The notes: generated by a model from the letters alone, not told the origin. DNA of 64,000 nucleotides from Candidatus Neomarinimicrobiota bacterium (GCA_016784545.1 JADHUM010000012.1:1-64000); one strand, 5' to 3'. Positions 52,138-61,986 are shown, counted from the stretch's first letter. Program-made: numbers and translations.

Positions 52138-53520
52138 TTATCCCAGTGGTTTTAGACGTGCCGTGAAATGACGCAACACCTGGGCCTGATATTCAATCTC
52201 ATAGCCCTTGATATTTTTCCTATCCTCATACAATTCGATAATATTTTCCGCCACATATTGCATCTGACTATTGGTGTATACCCGACGCGGGATCGCCAGG
52301 CGCACCAACTCCAGATCGGGATAAAGAGTCTCACCTGATTCAGGGTCATCATGGGCAAACATGAGACTACCGATTTCCACAGCTCGAATACCAGCGTGGG
52401 TATAAAGGGAAACAGTGAGAGCAATACCAGGGAACTGAGATTGGGGGATATGAGGTAAAAAGTTCTTCGCATCAAGATAGATAGCATGGCCCCCAGTGGG
52501 GCGTAAGATGGGTACACCGGCTTCAATGAGTCTATCACCCAGTTCTTCCACCTGTGAAATTCTATAGGCCAGATAATCCTCCTGGAGGACTTCTTCCAGT
52601 CCTCTGGCAATGGCTTCCAGATCACGACCCGCCAGACCTCCATAGGTTGGGAATCCTTCAATCAGGATCAGACGATTGGTGATTTGCTGAGCAAGATCAT
52701 CGTCATTGGTAGCAAAGAAACCACCCATATTAACCAGGGCATCTTTCTTGGCACTCATGGTACAACCATCGGCATAGGAGAACATCTCATTGGCAATTTC
52801 CAGGATGCTCTTATTCTCATAACCAGCTTCTCTGGTCTTAATGAAATAAGCATTCTCCGCAAACCTACAGGCATCGATATAAAAGGGAATATTATGCTTA
52901 TGGAGTAGTTCAGAGGTCCCCCGGATATTTGCCATGGAGACGGGTTGGCCACCGCCAGAATTATTGGTAATAGTGAGCATGCCAATGGGAATTCTCTCAG
53001 GACCGACTTCGTCAATGAGTTTGGCTAGTTTATCTAGATCAATATTGCCCTTGAAATCATCAATGATCTGGGTGTCTTTGGCAATATCAATGACCAGGTC
53101 AGTAGCCTTCCCACCATTGTACTCCACATTGGCCCGAGTCGTGTCAAAATGGTTGTTGTTGGGGATAACCAGACCCTCACGATCCTTAAGGATTGTGGAG
53201 AAGAGCAGATTCTCAGCCACACGTCCTTGATGGGTTGGAATGACATGTTTGAAACCAAAGATCTTGTTGATCATTGCCTCAAAGTGGAAGTAATTTTTAC
53301 TACCGGCATAGGATTCGTCACCCTTCATCATACCAGCCCACTGATTGTCACTCATGGCGCTGGTGCCACTATCCGTTAACAAATCGATGTAGATTTTTTC
53401 TGCAGGAATATTGAAGACATTATATCCAGCATCCTGTATCACTGCCAGCCGCTCCCAATCCGTGGTCCGGGCAATGGCCTCAACAGTTTTAATTCTAAAC
53501 GGTTCTGGTGGATACTTCAT
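52138..53520 (-). CDS. tnaA: Tryptophanase (tryptophan indole-lyase)
   Basis: A 460-aa pyridoxal-phosphate beta-eliminating lyase, converting L-tryptophan to indole, pyruvate and ammonia. PLP features: THQGR (96-100), DACRFAENAYF (217-227) and the Schiff-base Lys in TMSAKKDA (258/259). The protein resembles both tryptophanase and tyrosine phenol-lyase, but three specificity positions match tryptophanase: Asp126 (HFDTT; Thr in tyrosine phenol-lyase), Ile383 (GIRAVEIG; Arg in tyrosine phenol-lyase) and His451 (LRHFTARL; Phe in tyrosine phenol-lyase). Full length. It is 33 bases downstream of a TonB-C lipoprotein gene on the same strand. No TnaC-like leader was seen. Confidence 0.9.
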   Translation of the reverse strand: MKYPPEPFRIKTVEAIARTTDWERLAVIQDAGYNVFNIPAEKIYIDLLTDSGTSAMSDNQWAGMMKGDESYAGSKNYFHFEAMINKIFGFKHVIPTHQGRVAENLLFSTILKDREGLVIPNNNHFDTTRANVEYNGGKATDLVIDIAKDTQIIDDFKGNIDLDKLAKLIDEVGPERIPIGMLTITNNSGGGQPVSMANIRGTSELLHKHNIPFYIDACRFAENAYFIKTREAGYENKSILEIANEMFSYADGCTMSAKKDALVNMGGFFATNDDDLAQQITNRLILIEGFPTYGGLAGRDLEAIARGLEEVLQEDYLAYRISQVEELGDRLIEAGVPILRPTGGHAIYLDAKNFLPHIPQSQFPGIALTVSLYTHAGIRAVEIGSLMFAHDDPESGETLYPDLELVRLAIPRRVYTNSQMQYVAENIIELYEDRKNIKGYEIEYQAQVLRHFTARLKPLG

Positions 53521-53553
53521 AATTCATTCCCTTTAATTGGTGGGTGGAAAAAT

Positions 53554-54276
53554 CTATAATCTAAAACGTACTGGAAAAATGATTTGAAAGGTGACGGGCC
53601 GCTCATGGTATTTGGCAGCAACCCAGTCAATGCCATTGATTGCTTTTAAGGCTGCTTCGTCTAGGTCAGGATAACTGGATTTTAATAATTGAACATCACT
53701 AAGCGTTCCATCAGCTTCAATGATAATTGCATACCAACTTATTCCTGTTCGATTCATTTCCTGGGCCATTTCGGGGTACTCCAGGATTTGATAAAACCGT
53801 TGGAAACCACCCACAGGTTCTGGTCCTGAATCCATGAGCTTGTAATCTTTTTCCAGGAATTCTGGAGGAAATTCTGGGTAGACTTTTTGCCAGGCTTCGA
53901 AACGCTCGGTATACTTGGCAGCAAGCTTTGGATTTGCTTCCATTTTTGCAAAGGCCTCGGGATATATCCAGCTTGAACTATCACTGATCTCAAGCTGATT
54001 GTAAACCTCTACCAGAAAGGGATAAGCCTCTGGATAAAGGATGTATTGATCCCCTGTGATAACCCGTTCCAGATCCAACCTGGCCTGGGAGAGTTCATCT
54101 TTCTGTTTGAAGCGAATGACTCTGGCCGCCCGGAAAAAATAATAGCCCTCATCGGCATTCGCAGGCTCAGGAATATCAATGCCATCAAGCGGGTTATGAG
54201 GTGCAATACAATGACTAAGCAAAACTGATAAAATTAATAAAACTGAGGTGGCCATTAGCCGTGATTTGAAATTCAT
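53554..54276 (-). CDS. Lipoprotein with TonB C-terminal-like domain
   Basis: A 240-aa exported protein with a lipobox-like LLSHC (Cys22). The C-terminal 70 residues (GISWYAIIIEADGTLSDVQL, LDEAALKAINGIDWVAAKYH, FQIIFPVRFRL) match the TonB_C fold, but there is no N-terminal transmembrane helix or Pro-rich spacer as in real TonB, so it does not span from ExbB/D to the outer membrane. The middle part is helical (about 60-160). ATG 54276 is preferred to a longer start because AGGAAG lies just upstream and the signal peptide begins there. It is 7 bases from the alpha/beta hydrolase gene, likely one operon. Function unknown. Confidence 0.8.
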   Translation of the reverse strand: MNFKSRLMATSVLLILSVLLSHCIAPHNPLDGIDIPEPANADEGYYFFRAARVIRFKQKDELSQARLDLERVITGDQYILYPEAYPFLVEVYNQLEISDSSSWIYPEAFAKMEANPKLAAKYTERFEAWQKVYPEFPPEFLEKDYKLMDSGPEPVGGFQRFYQILEYPEMAQEMNRTGISWYAIIIEADGTLSDVQLLKSSYPDLDEAALKAINGIDWVAAKYHERPVTFQIIFPVRFRL

Positions 54277-54283
54277 GATCTTC

Positions 54284-55153
54284 CTATCCTTTCTGAAATT
54301 TAGTCTGAAAAAAAATGTCGATGCGCTCCCAAAAACCCGATTCATGGTGACAGTCAGAATGCCCACGTCCTGAAATGGGCCAGTATTCACATTGCCCTGG
54401 CCTTGCTGCCGCATTCATTTTCTCTCCTTGAGAGGGCAGGACCACAACATCATCCTCACCATGGATGATCAGAAATGAAGCGTCTGCTTTGGCAATATTA
54501 TTTACAGGAGCGAATGCTTCATATTTGACACCGATTTTTATTTCGATCTGTTTTAAAATGAGCCATCTGATGAAAGCGGGTAAATGGTGCTTTTTAAATT
54601 CATACTGCATGACATCCACGGGGTGTGCGGGTGCTCCTACTGTTACCACAGCTTTGGCGGCGGGCTCTATGGCGGCGGCATAGGTTGAACCGGCACCTCC
54701 AATTGATAGACCGATAACACCAATGCTGTCAGTATCAATGTCACGTGAGAGCGTGTATTGTACCGCCGCTTTGACATCTCTCCCGAATTTGTACATGGAG
54801 GCATGACCATCACTGTCGCTGGAACCGTGGTGCCTCGCGTCAAAAGCCAGAAGATTATAATTTAGAGGATGTAGGTGTTGGATATATCGGAGCATACGAC
54901 CCAGGTTCCGACTCCAGCCATGTACCAGGATAAGCGTTGGTGCCTGTTTTGAGTCGCTGGCAGCAGGTATCCACCATCCATAGAGGGATTTATCGTTCTC
55001 AGTGGGGAAATAGACTTCCTCAAATGTAACGCCAAGTTTTTCAGGGGTATCACCATGCTTATTGGGCTTGAGAGCATACATTTTCATGGTAAAAAATCGG
55101 GTGATGAGGATGAGTAAAACAAGTGTGGCTAATATGCTGGTCCAAAAGCTCAT
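54284..55153 (-). CDS. Membrane-anchored alpha/beta hydrolase
   Basis: A 289-aa enzyme. One N-terminal transmembrane helix (about residues 5-21) is followed by an alpha/beta-hydrolase domain: oxyanion HGWSRN (79-84), nucleophile Ser150 in GLSIGG, Asp235 in HGEDDVVV and His265 in GRGHSDC. It resembles dipeptidyl-peptidase/BAAT-type and DUF-like exposed hydrolases, and the catalytic domain probably faces the periplasm, though the orientation is not shown. It heads a minus-strand group with the TonB-C lipoprotein and probably tryptophanase. The substrate cannot be deduced. Confidence 0.83.
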   Translation of the reverse strand: MSFWTSILATLVLLILITRFFTMKMYALKPNKHGDTPEKLGVTFEEVYFPTENDKSLYGWWIPAASDSKQAPTLILVHGWSRNLGRMLRYIQHLHPLNYNLLAFDARHHGSSDSDGHASMYKFGRDVKAAVQYTLSRDIDTDSIGVIGLSIGGAGSTYAAAIEPAAKAVVTVGAPAHPVDVMQYEFKKHHLPAFIRWLILKQIEIKIGVKYEAFAPVNNIAKADASFLIIHGEDDVVVLPSQGEKMNAAARPGQCEYWPISGRGHSDCHHESGFWERIDIFFQTKFQKG

Positions 55154-55389
55154 AAGGCTCTCAAACTAAAGTAGTTCCTATTGAAATACTAGCTTAGCGT
55201 TGTTTAAAAGGTAAAGGAACGATGCTCTTTTTTCCCTCCGCTTAATCCGTTGACCTGCCTATTACCTTAAATTATCTTAGTCTATTCTGATATTCTATCT
55301 GAACTCCTCCCATATCCGTGGGAATCACTTCCGCTCCGAATAGAAGACTGCCAGTACCCCGGGGAATCACTTTAAGGAGGCACCAATTT

Positions 55390-57081
55390 ATGCAAAACAA
55401 AAACGCCCAAAGTAAACTTCCATTGACCTTAGTACTGCTGCTGCTGTTTATTGCAGCACCTGCTGATGTCATGGGAGGTAGAGGTCATGGACATGATGAC
55501 GATGAATATACCATGGAGGTTAGTGCCCTTATGGGACCCGAGGACACTGAATTAACGATTACAATCTCAAGTAGTGATCCTGAAAATTTTCCTGTTCCTG
55601 AAGAGTTGGAAAAATTAAAAGTTAAAATAGATCGGGGGGGCCAAGGTCACGGTCACCTCATCGATGAGCGGAATGTAGAGTTGGTCAATGGTCAGATTGT
55701 ATTCTCCCTGTCCGAGGCTCCTTTGCATGCCAGACTCAAGATCGATACCCAATTCCGACCTGGACGACATAAAGTGAAACTAAAAACACGTGTAGAGGTT
55801 ACCCTGCGACCAGATCTGATTGTCGAGGATGTTGGCCCCATGGTTGCTTTTGTGGATCAGTCTTTCAGTATTCATGCGAACATCCAGGAACTCCTGGGAG
55901 ATAATGACGCAGTAGCAAATGTGACTCTTTCTGCAGATGGTGTGAACATGACAATATCAGATGTATTTGTCTCTGCCGGAATGCTTTCGACGGTTGTATT
56001 TACCGGTCTAAGTTATGACGAGCCCGCTTCCGTGTCCTTTACTGTAGATATTTCTGATGCCAACCCTGGAGAATATGATCTCACAAATAATAGTTACTCC
56101 TTTGACGTTGAAGTAATTCCTCCACCAACACCAGGAGAAACTGAATACAGCATGTCCTATGAAAATTTTGATAGTGTGCTAACTATCTCCACCCTAGAAA
56201 TTTGCGACACCATTTGGGTAGATGAACAGAGCGGCGACAGAGATGAGTTCTATCTGGAGGGTAGCTCAGAAGAAGCAACCCCGGGTGGCATCCTTGACGT
56301 TTCCTTCAGAATTTATGCGGATGGCGCATCGGCATATGCGTTAGATATAGAAGGATTGACACCCTATCATACCCAGGGTGGAATTGAGTATTATGATTAT
56401 AGTGATGAAGCGACAGGAATATATATTACCTATGACCGCAATCCTGACAATCTAGCCTATTTTAAAATAAATAAGTACTCTGGTCAGGATGTATATATCC
56501 GCCGGGTCGATGGCACGCTTACAGAGTATAGCCTATTAGACTATGGTCTCCACATGGATGCACAATTTAGCCTTGAATCTTCCATACTTTTTGATGATGG
56601 ATTTTCTCTCATGGGAGGAACAGCATCTATGATACTAAATTCTGCTGGACTTTTTGAGTACGAAGATTCATTCCCGCTAAATAATACTGGCTGTGCAAAT
56701 AGTAGCCTTACCAATTATTTTCGATCAGAGTATATTTTTGGTGAAAATGATGGGATATTGGATCCCACATTCCTTGCTCGGCGAAATCAGGCTGCTGTTA
56801 CAGCTCCTCTTCTTCCTGAAAAGATTTACATGGCAGACAATTATCCTAATCCCTTCAATCCCAGGACAGCTATTTCCTTTGGACTTCCTGAAGATAGCAG
56901 GGTTAGTCTGATTCTTTATGATATCAGTGGGCGTGAAGTCAAAAAACTGGCTGACGGACGCTTTTCTGCCGGTAGACATGATCTGTATTTGGATGGCAGC
57001 GAGCTAAGTAGTGGCACTTATTTCTATAGCCTTGAAGCTGGGTCCTTTAAGGAAGTTAAAAGGATGTTGTTGCTTAAATAA
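55390..57081 (+). CDS. Secreted protein with T9SS sorting domain
   Basis: A 563-aa exported protein. ATG 55390 has AAGGAGG (55374-55380) 9 bases upstream; an in-frame upstream start is not used. Signal peptide (MQNKNAQSKLPLTLVLLLLF, to about residue 28) is followed by a His-Asp-rich stretch (GRGHGHDDDE), a beta-rich middle with a CARDB-like segment (about 160-250: DLIVEDVGPMVAFVDQSFSI, VSFTVDISDANPGEYDLTNN) and a further beta region. A T9SS type A tail (NYPNPFNPRTAISFGLP to MLLLK) ends the protein. GHGH and the acidic stretch could bind metal. Function unknown; likely surface-exposed. Confidence 0.83.
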   Translation: MQNKNAQSKLPLTLVLLLLFIAAPADVMGGRGHGHDDDEYTMEVSALMGPEDTELTITISSSDPENFPVPEELEKLKVKIDRGGQGHGHLIDERNVELVNGQIVFSLSEAPLHARLKIDTQFRPGRHKVKLKTRVEVTLRPDLIVEDVGPMVAFVDQSFSIHANIQELLGDNDAVANVTLSADGVNMTISDVFVSAGMLSTVVFTGLSYDEPASVSFTVDISDANPGEYDLTNNSYSFDVEVIPPPTPGETEYSMSYENFDSVLTISTLEICDTIWVDEQSGDRDEFYLEGSSEEATPGGILDVSFRIYADGASAYALDIEGLTPYHTQGGIEYYDYSDEATGIYITYDRNPDNLAYFKINKYSGQDVYIRRVDGTLTEYSLLDYGLHMDAQFSLESSILFDDGFSLMGGTASMILNSAGLFEYEDSFPLNNTGCANSSLTNYFRSEYIFGENDGILDPTFLARRNQAAVTAPLLPEKIYMADNYPNPFNPRTAISFGLPEDSRVSLILYDISGREVKKLADGRFSAGRHDLYLDGSELSSGTYFYSLEAGSFKEVKRMLLLK

Positions 57082-57102
57082 GAAAACGTAAATCCGCAAA
57101 AT

Positions 57103-57132
57103 GATGAGCCCCAATTTCGGTTGGGGCTCATC
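57103..57132. terminator. Hairpin between convergent genes
   Basis: Perfect 12-bp stem GATGAGCCCCAA / TTGGGGCTCATC with a TTTCGG loop. No T run follows on either strand, so it may act with Rho or as an mRNA end stabiliser. Confidence 0.7.
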
Positions 57133-57142
57133 AATATCCGGC

Positions 57143-58978
57143 CTAAAGTTGTCTGAAAACCACCGGTGATGCCTGAGCTTGTTTGGCTTTCAACCGAAAG
57201 TCGTAATACTCCTTATAATCCTCAATCTTAATTACAACCTGCACTTTGGTCCTGCGCCAGCTATAGTGGATATCATTGCCTTGGACGGTGATGTGTTGTT
57301 GAATTTCCCCAAATGAATTTTTCACATCTACATCAGGAGGTATAGATTCGAGCTCCCAATTGTCGGAGATATGAATATCAATTTCCGAGGAGGAAAGAGA
57401 AGGAATACCCGCGAAAAACGGTTCAGTACGTCGGGAGGGGTGTTCACCATACCAGCCTGCTTTGCTGGGAAGTGCTGGATAGACAAAGAACCGACGTCCA
57501 GTCTGAGTGGCAAAATGCGGGATACTGCCTTCCACAAAAATAACGAGAGGTGCATATTTGTCATCGAAATTTTCCACGATGAAGGTATCCAGACCCATTC
57601 CAGGAGCAGATTCACCAAAAAGAGAAAGGATTGCCTCTCGTTGTTCCCGGGGGACCAGGTTTTGAAATTGACTTCTCTTCTGCTTGCTGGCATTCCCGCC
57701 ATATTTGAGATGACCCTGAATTCTGGCGGACCCGTTGGAGTTCAATTTAAGCTCACCTTCGAATCCCCAGGTATTACTTTCGGGGTCCTGAACAGGTGTT
57801 TGAGTAAGAACGGGACCATCCCCGCCAACAACCAGGACATGACAGCCCTGATTCCACTCTGAAACAATATCGATACGGCCATCATCATCTGTGCAATCCA
57901 CCCAAAGCGTATCCTGTTCCAGGGGGACACAGGCAATAGCATGGTTAAAACGATTGTTGGGAAACTCAGGGTAGGTTACGCCTTTCCCCCGTGTGAGAAT
58001 GAGAACAGGATAAGCTTCTATATGATGCATTCTCAAAAGGGAAATAAAAAAGGTAGCTAAATCCTTGCAGTCCCCATACTTGTTCTCGCACACCCACTGA
58101 CCACTATGTGGTTTCCAGCCATGGACCCCTAACTCCATGCCCACATAACGGGTGGAATTCTGCACATAATTATAGATAAGCGCAATGCTGTCCCGCTTAC
58201 TTGCAGCGGTATCCAATGATAAATCACTGACCATGTCGGGACTCAAATCATACTGTGTATGAGCCAATCCATCATAAAAAGCCGCCATACTTTCCCAGGT
58301 TGAAATACCGCCTGAATACTGGTCGATTTTAAAGGTATCTGGTGCAAAAAACACACGGTACCGATCATGTACTTCTGGAGGTGTCGCAATTTCATCTGAC
58401 CGGGAGGGGATGGCGAACTGGCTCCAGGTATAGGTGTTTTCTGAGGGGTTATCATGGGGAATTTTAGACGGACTGAAACTGCTGAAACCATATCCAGGCG
58501 GAACGGAGAGGGTATAGCTGGCCAGCAAAACTGGTATGTCTTTCTGGGGGCTCCAGTCTGGCCAGTACATGAGACTCTTGATTATTTTAGTATATTCAAT
58601 CTCCAGTGTGAAAGGCAGTTGGGTTATACTGGCAAGATTTAATTTGTAGGCGATATTGTCATGACCAATGATCCCGTAAATACTGGACTTTTTTGCATTG
58701 AAATGTTTCTTTTTATAGCGGCCTTTTCGTTTGCCTTTCTCATCAAATACAGTCGCTTTTACAGATTTGAGTTCAATATAATCATTTGTAAAAAGACTCA
58801 GATTTGCCAGGTCTTTGCCTTTCTCATCATTGATAAATATTTTTTGATAAACGGTATGTTCTGCAAGCGTCATGTCTTTTATGGTCAGAGTTTCCCGTGA
58901 TTCCAGAACCATGCTTCCTCCAGCCGCCATGAGGAGGGAAGAGAAGAGCAGCCCTGCCAGGGGGAGTTGAAAGGCCAT
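57143..58978 (-). CDS. DUF3857/transglutaminase-like secreted protein (catalytic residues intact)
   Basis: A 611-aa exported protein. Signal peptide (about 1-21), a DUF3857-like beta domain (about 25-200), then a transglutaminase-like domain with Cys304 (KYGDCKDLATFF), His346 (FNHAIACV) and Asp361 (VDCTDDDG), a complete triad. The last 160 residues are beta-rich and of the type often found after this domain. Such proteins are cysteine-protease- or transglutaminase-like enzymes at the envelope; the substrate is not known. It lies 1 base downstream of its relative at 58980 on the same strand, so the two are co-expressed. Confidence 0.85.
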   Translation of the reverse strand: MAFQLPLAGLLFSSLLMAAGGSMVLESRETLTIKDMTLAEHTVYQKIFINDEKGKDLANLSLFTNDYIELKSVKATVFDEKGKRKGRYKKKHFNAKKSSIYGIIGHDNIAYKLNLASITQLPFTLEIEYTKIIKSLMYWPDWSPQKDIPVLLASYTLSVPPGYGFSSFSPSKIPHDNPSENTYTWSQFAIPSRSDEIATPPEVHDRYRVFFAPDTFKIDQYSGGISTWESMAAFYDGLAHTQYDLSPDMVSDLSLDTAASKRDSIALIYNYVQNSTRYVGMELGVHGWKPHSGQWVCENKYGDCKDLATFFISLLRMHHIEAYPVLILTRGKGVTYPEFPNNRFNHAIACVPLEQDTLWVDCTDDDGRIDIVSEWNQGCHVLVVGGDGPVLTQTPVQDPESNTWGFEGELKLNSNGSARIQGHLKYGGNASKQKRSQFQNLVPREQREAILSLFGESAPGMGLDTFIVENFDDKYAPLVIFVEGSIPHFATQTGRRFFVYPALPSKAGWYGEHPSRRTEPFFAGIPSLSSSEIDIHISDNWELESIPPDVDVKNSFGEIQQHITVQGNDIHYSWRRTKVQVVIKIEDYKEYYDFRLKAKQAQASPVVFRQL

Positions 58979-58979
58979 G

Positions 58980-60926
58980 CTAGGAAGCCAGGCGTTTTAG
59001 CACAAGCACACCTTGATCAGCGGCAACGGCCTCCGTATAAAAATGTCTGAGTTGTTTATATTTTTCCGCAGGTTGGAAAATATCCACCAATTGGTGTTTC
59101 CAGATAAATTGAACCATATTCCCAGTTGGTTTTACCTGTTTCTGGAAACCCAGACCTGGGCCTGTGATGCTGGCTGGCTCTGGAACTTCCAGCACTTCAT
59201 AGTCTTCTGGTAATTCCAGATTGACAATTTCCTGTATTCTCAGGGTAGCGTCATATTCAATGGGATGGGTTCGCTCTTCGCTCACCAGCTTATTGGTGCG
59301 AAAACCATTGAAAAATGTTGTGGGCAGGTAAATCATATCAGTCCCCGGGATAAAGTATTCGGGAATTTGAAATTGGAGGGTTGCCAGGACCGGCTCGCGC
59401 AGATCATCCAGACTCAAATTGAGTACCAGACTGTCAACAATGATGCCTGGTATGTGATCAACAAGATGATCATAGGCAAACTTTTTATCATTGGCATACT
59501 CTGCATGGGCAGCCCTGATTTTCGAAGCGTAAAAACCTGTGGACTTTATTTGGAAATTTCCCGTCAAATTGCCTGATTCATCAAGACGACAATTGGTAAG
59601 GACATCGGTCTTGCTGGGAGGGGTTTTGGTGGGAAAAGTCATGAACATGGCATCACCCTCGGCAACGACAAGCCCTGCCCCGGAGTAATTGGCTGAAGGC
59701 ATGAGATTATATGTTGAATACGGAAATCCGGCATCCATGAGTGAGAGCTTACCGTTAACGGTGAGTCGCACAATGACATGATTAAAATTATTCAAGTTGG
59801 GACTCACCAGACTCACCTCTCCGTAATTACGACGTGCAATGAGTACCGGGTCTGCTTCAAACCCCGCCTGGCGCAACAGTGCTGTCAACAACAGGTTTTT
59901 TTCAACCCGGGACCCCTGACGTTGCTTAATGACCTCATTCATTTGCTTCAGCTGCCACAGACCTTGATTTGTTGACCTGGTTAGATCATCTCGGACAAAA
60001 AGGAAAATGTCTCGCGGTTGGAGACCACGTTTTGAATCCTGGGGAATAATTTCAGCAAGCATGTCTTTGAGAGCACCTGACCCTCTGAAATAGGAGTCAT
60101 ATTCTTCCATGACAACCTTGACCAGATCTTCCCATTCTTTGATAAAGGTGATATGGTTATAGGGGTCAACATAGCTAACCATCTGCATGTTTATGGAGAA
60201 AAGATGATCCTCACGGTTATACATGTAGGGCTCATCTTTAATGGGGAGCAGGTCTTGAAATTCCCAGGTAAAGCGAACCATATTTTTTTGATCAGGCGTG
60301 TCAAACTCAATTTTTTCTGGGGTGACATAATCCAGCGGCAGGTTTCTGGTTGTTGCCTTGTATTCAAAACCCTGAGGCAGGGTCATTGAGAATTTTGAAT
60401 ATTCTGTATATAAATAACTCTGGAAATATTTTGGTTGGGCGGTGCCAATTGAAGTTGAACGATATTTATATTGATACTCAATGATGCACTGGTCTTCCAC
60501 TCCTGGCAGAGCAAAGACTTTATAAAGCCATTTTTTTTGATCACCCTCTTCAAATATATCATCATTTTCCAGTTTGATTCTTTGTCCATCTGGCAGAATC
60601 GTCTGGGCTTTTATTTCTGTTACCCGATGGTCATGCCAGTAGGGAATTCTCACATCGGCATACTCTTTCCCTGCCTCAGTAAAAATCTGGATGCGAACAT
60701 GGCGTTCTCTGACAATATCCCATTCCTGTGAATCGATAAACATTCTTTCCATGTCGAAGACTATCACTGCATCGGGACTGTCTTCGTAGGGGGATGTGGT
60801 TCGCTCAAATAGGGGTGATTCGTTTTTATCCCAATGATCAGAGAAGAGTGAAGCTGGAGCACAAGATGAAATGGCAAAAATGAGCGATACAAACAGAATA
60901 AAGCACAACGAAAAACGACGTTTCAT
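58980..60926 (-). CDS. DUF3857/transglutaminase-like lipoprotein lacking the catalytic Cys
   Basis: A 648-aa protein with the lipobox AISSC (Cys22). A DUF3857-like domain (about 45-230) is followed by a transglutaminase fold. His383 (FNHVIVRL) and Asp398 (LMDAGFPY) are kept, but the position of the catalytic Cys reads GSRVEKNLLLTALLRQAG, with Arg340 or Val341 where the Cys should be. Such Cys-less forms occur in related proteins, so this is probably a non-catalytic binding partner. It overlaps no gene and is the first of a two-gene unit with the intact paralogue at 57143. Confidence 0.85.
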   Translation of the reverse strand: MKRRFSLCFILFVSLIFAISSCAPASLFSDHWDKNESPLFERTTSPYEDSPDAVIVFDMERMFIDSQEWDIVRERHVRIQIFTEAGKEYADVRIPYWHDHRVTEIKAQTILPDGQRIKLENDDIFEEGDQKKWLYKVFALPGVEDQCIIEYQYKYRSTSIGTAQPKYFQSYLYTEYSKFSMTLPQGFEYKATTRNLPLDYVTPEKIEFDTPDQKNMVRFTWEFQDLLPIKDEPYMYNREDHLFSINMQMVSYVDPYNHITFIKEWEDLVKVVMEEYDSYFRGSGALKDMLAEIIPQDSKRGLQPRDIFLFVRDDLTRSTNQGLWQLKQMNEVIKQRQGSRVEKNLLLTALLRQAGFEADPVLIARRNYGEVSLVSPNLNNFNHVIVRLTVNGKLSLMDAGFPYSTYNLMPSANYSGAGLVVAEGDAMFMTFPTKTPPSKTDVLTNCRLDESGNLTGNFQIKSTGFYASKIRAAHAEYANDKKFAYDHLVDHIPGIIVDSLVLNLSLDDLREPVLATLQFQIPEYFIPGTDMIYLPTTFFNGFRTNKLVSEERTHPIEYDATLRIQEIVNLELPEDYEVLEVPEPASITGPGLGFQKQVKPTGNMVQFIWKHQLVDIFQPAEKYKQLRHFYTEAVAADQGVLVLKRLAS

Positions 60927-61068
60927 GGATTTCCCCTCACAATAATTTACCTATACGAAGCGTATATTTTAGTTCATCAAATACTTCCAACAAGGATTAC
61001 TATATTTCAAAAGCGAACAAAAGAATAAAAAGATGTGTTTTATTTGGAAACAAAAATCATTTTAAGGC

Positions 61069-61986
61069 ATGTATTACAAGGTCATGAACTTACTTATGAG
61101 CAAATCTATACTTAGTCTTTTCCTGCTTGTCGGTGTAGTGCTTGCAGAAACCCCTTCTCACCAACTTTTGACTTATCCCTTCAGCAATCGTTCAGCTGCA
61201 ATGGGTGGAAGCCGAGCTGTGGATGCATCTGGAAATCTTGATCTCCAGGGCAATCCTGCCAGTGCAAGTTTTGTTACAGGACTACAGGGACAAGTTGGTT
61301 TTGTAAATCATCTTGTGGGGATTCAGGGCTTTGCCGCAGGTGGCGTGCTGCCCCTGGAGAGACACCGCATAGCTGCAGAACTGATCTACTTTGATTATGG
61401 GATATTTGATAAAACTGATATTGTCGGTACTAGCCAGGGTACCTTTGGATACCATGAGCTGGCCGCAGCGCTGGCCTATGCCTTCAAGTTCTCTGAGGGA
61501 GTTCGTCTGGGCGGTCGCGTTGGGCGGTTTACTAGGGCCGCTGATGGAGATACCAGGGGTGAGTTCTATTATGATCTCGGCGGGGTATATCATAATCAGG
61601 AGGATTCTCTAACCGTGGGGGTCTACCTGGCCTCTGTTCCAATGGGTGAGAGTGATGAAGCTTTTCCAACTCAATTGCACATAGGTAGCTCAAAAATTCT
61701 CTCTCATCTGCCTCTCAGGCTCAACCTGGAGGGGGTTTATGGATTCAATGAACAAATCAGCCTCTCCCTGGGTGGTGAAATATTGATTCACCCGAATTTC
61801 AGGATCCGACTAGGTATGAACTCAAACCGATTTGATCTTCAAACCGGTGTGACTGAATCCGACTTTATCGCAGGAGCTTCAGGAGGTTTTGCCATTGACT
61901 GGCAGGGAATGCTGATTGAGTCTGCAACCCAGAGTTTTGGTGCCGCTGGATGGATCAGCCAAATCTCAGTTGCCTATCATCTTTAA
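61069..61986 (+). CDS. PorV/PorQ-family outer-membrane protein (T9SS-associated)
   Basis: A 305-aa exported protein. After a signal peptide (hydrophobic core SILSLFLLVGVVLAE, to about residue 26) it begins SNRSAAMGGSRAVDASGNLD and LQGNPASASF, the PorV/PorQ-type N-terminus, and continues with barrel strands (LAAALAYAFKFSEGVRLGGR, GEILIHPNFRIRLG) ending in YHL. PorQ/PorV proteins are outer-membrane components of the T9SS, which fits the many cargo proteins in the window. Start options are ATG 61069, 61084 and 61096; none has a clear ribosome-binding site, so the N-terminus is uncertain. Not linked to other T9SS genes here. Confidence 0.75.
   Translation: MYYKVMNLLMSKSILSLFLLVGVVLAETPSHQLLTYPFSNRSAAMGGSRAVDASGNLDLQGNPASASFVTGLQGQVGFVNHLVGIQGFAAGGVLPLERHRIAAELIYFDYGIFDKTDIVGTSQGTFGYHELAAALAYAFKFSEGVRLGGRVGRFTRAADGDTRGEFYYDLGGVYHNQEDSLTVGVYLASVPMGESDEAFPTQLHIGSSKILSHLPLRLNLEGVYGFNEQISLSLGGEILIHPNFRIRLGMNSNRFDLQTGVTESDFIAGASGGFAIDWQGMLIESATQSFGAAGWISQISVAYHL

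Noticed and set aside
52138-53520. Tyrosine phenol-lyase.
   Set aside because: Overall similarity is shared, but Asp126, Ile383 and His451 match tryptophanase, not the Thr, Arg and Phe of tyrosine phenol-lyase.
53521-53553. TnaC-type leader peptide for tryptophanase.
   Set aside because: Only 33 bases lie upstream before the preceding gene, too short for a leader with the regulatory Trp and boxA arrangement.
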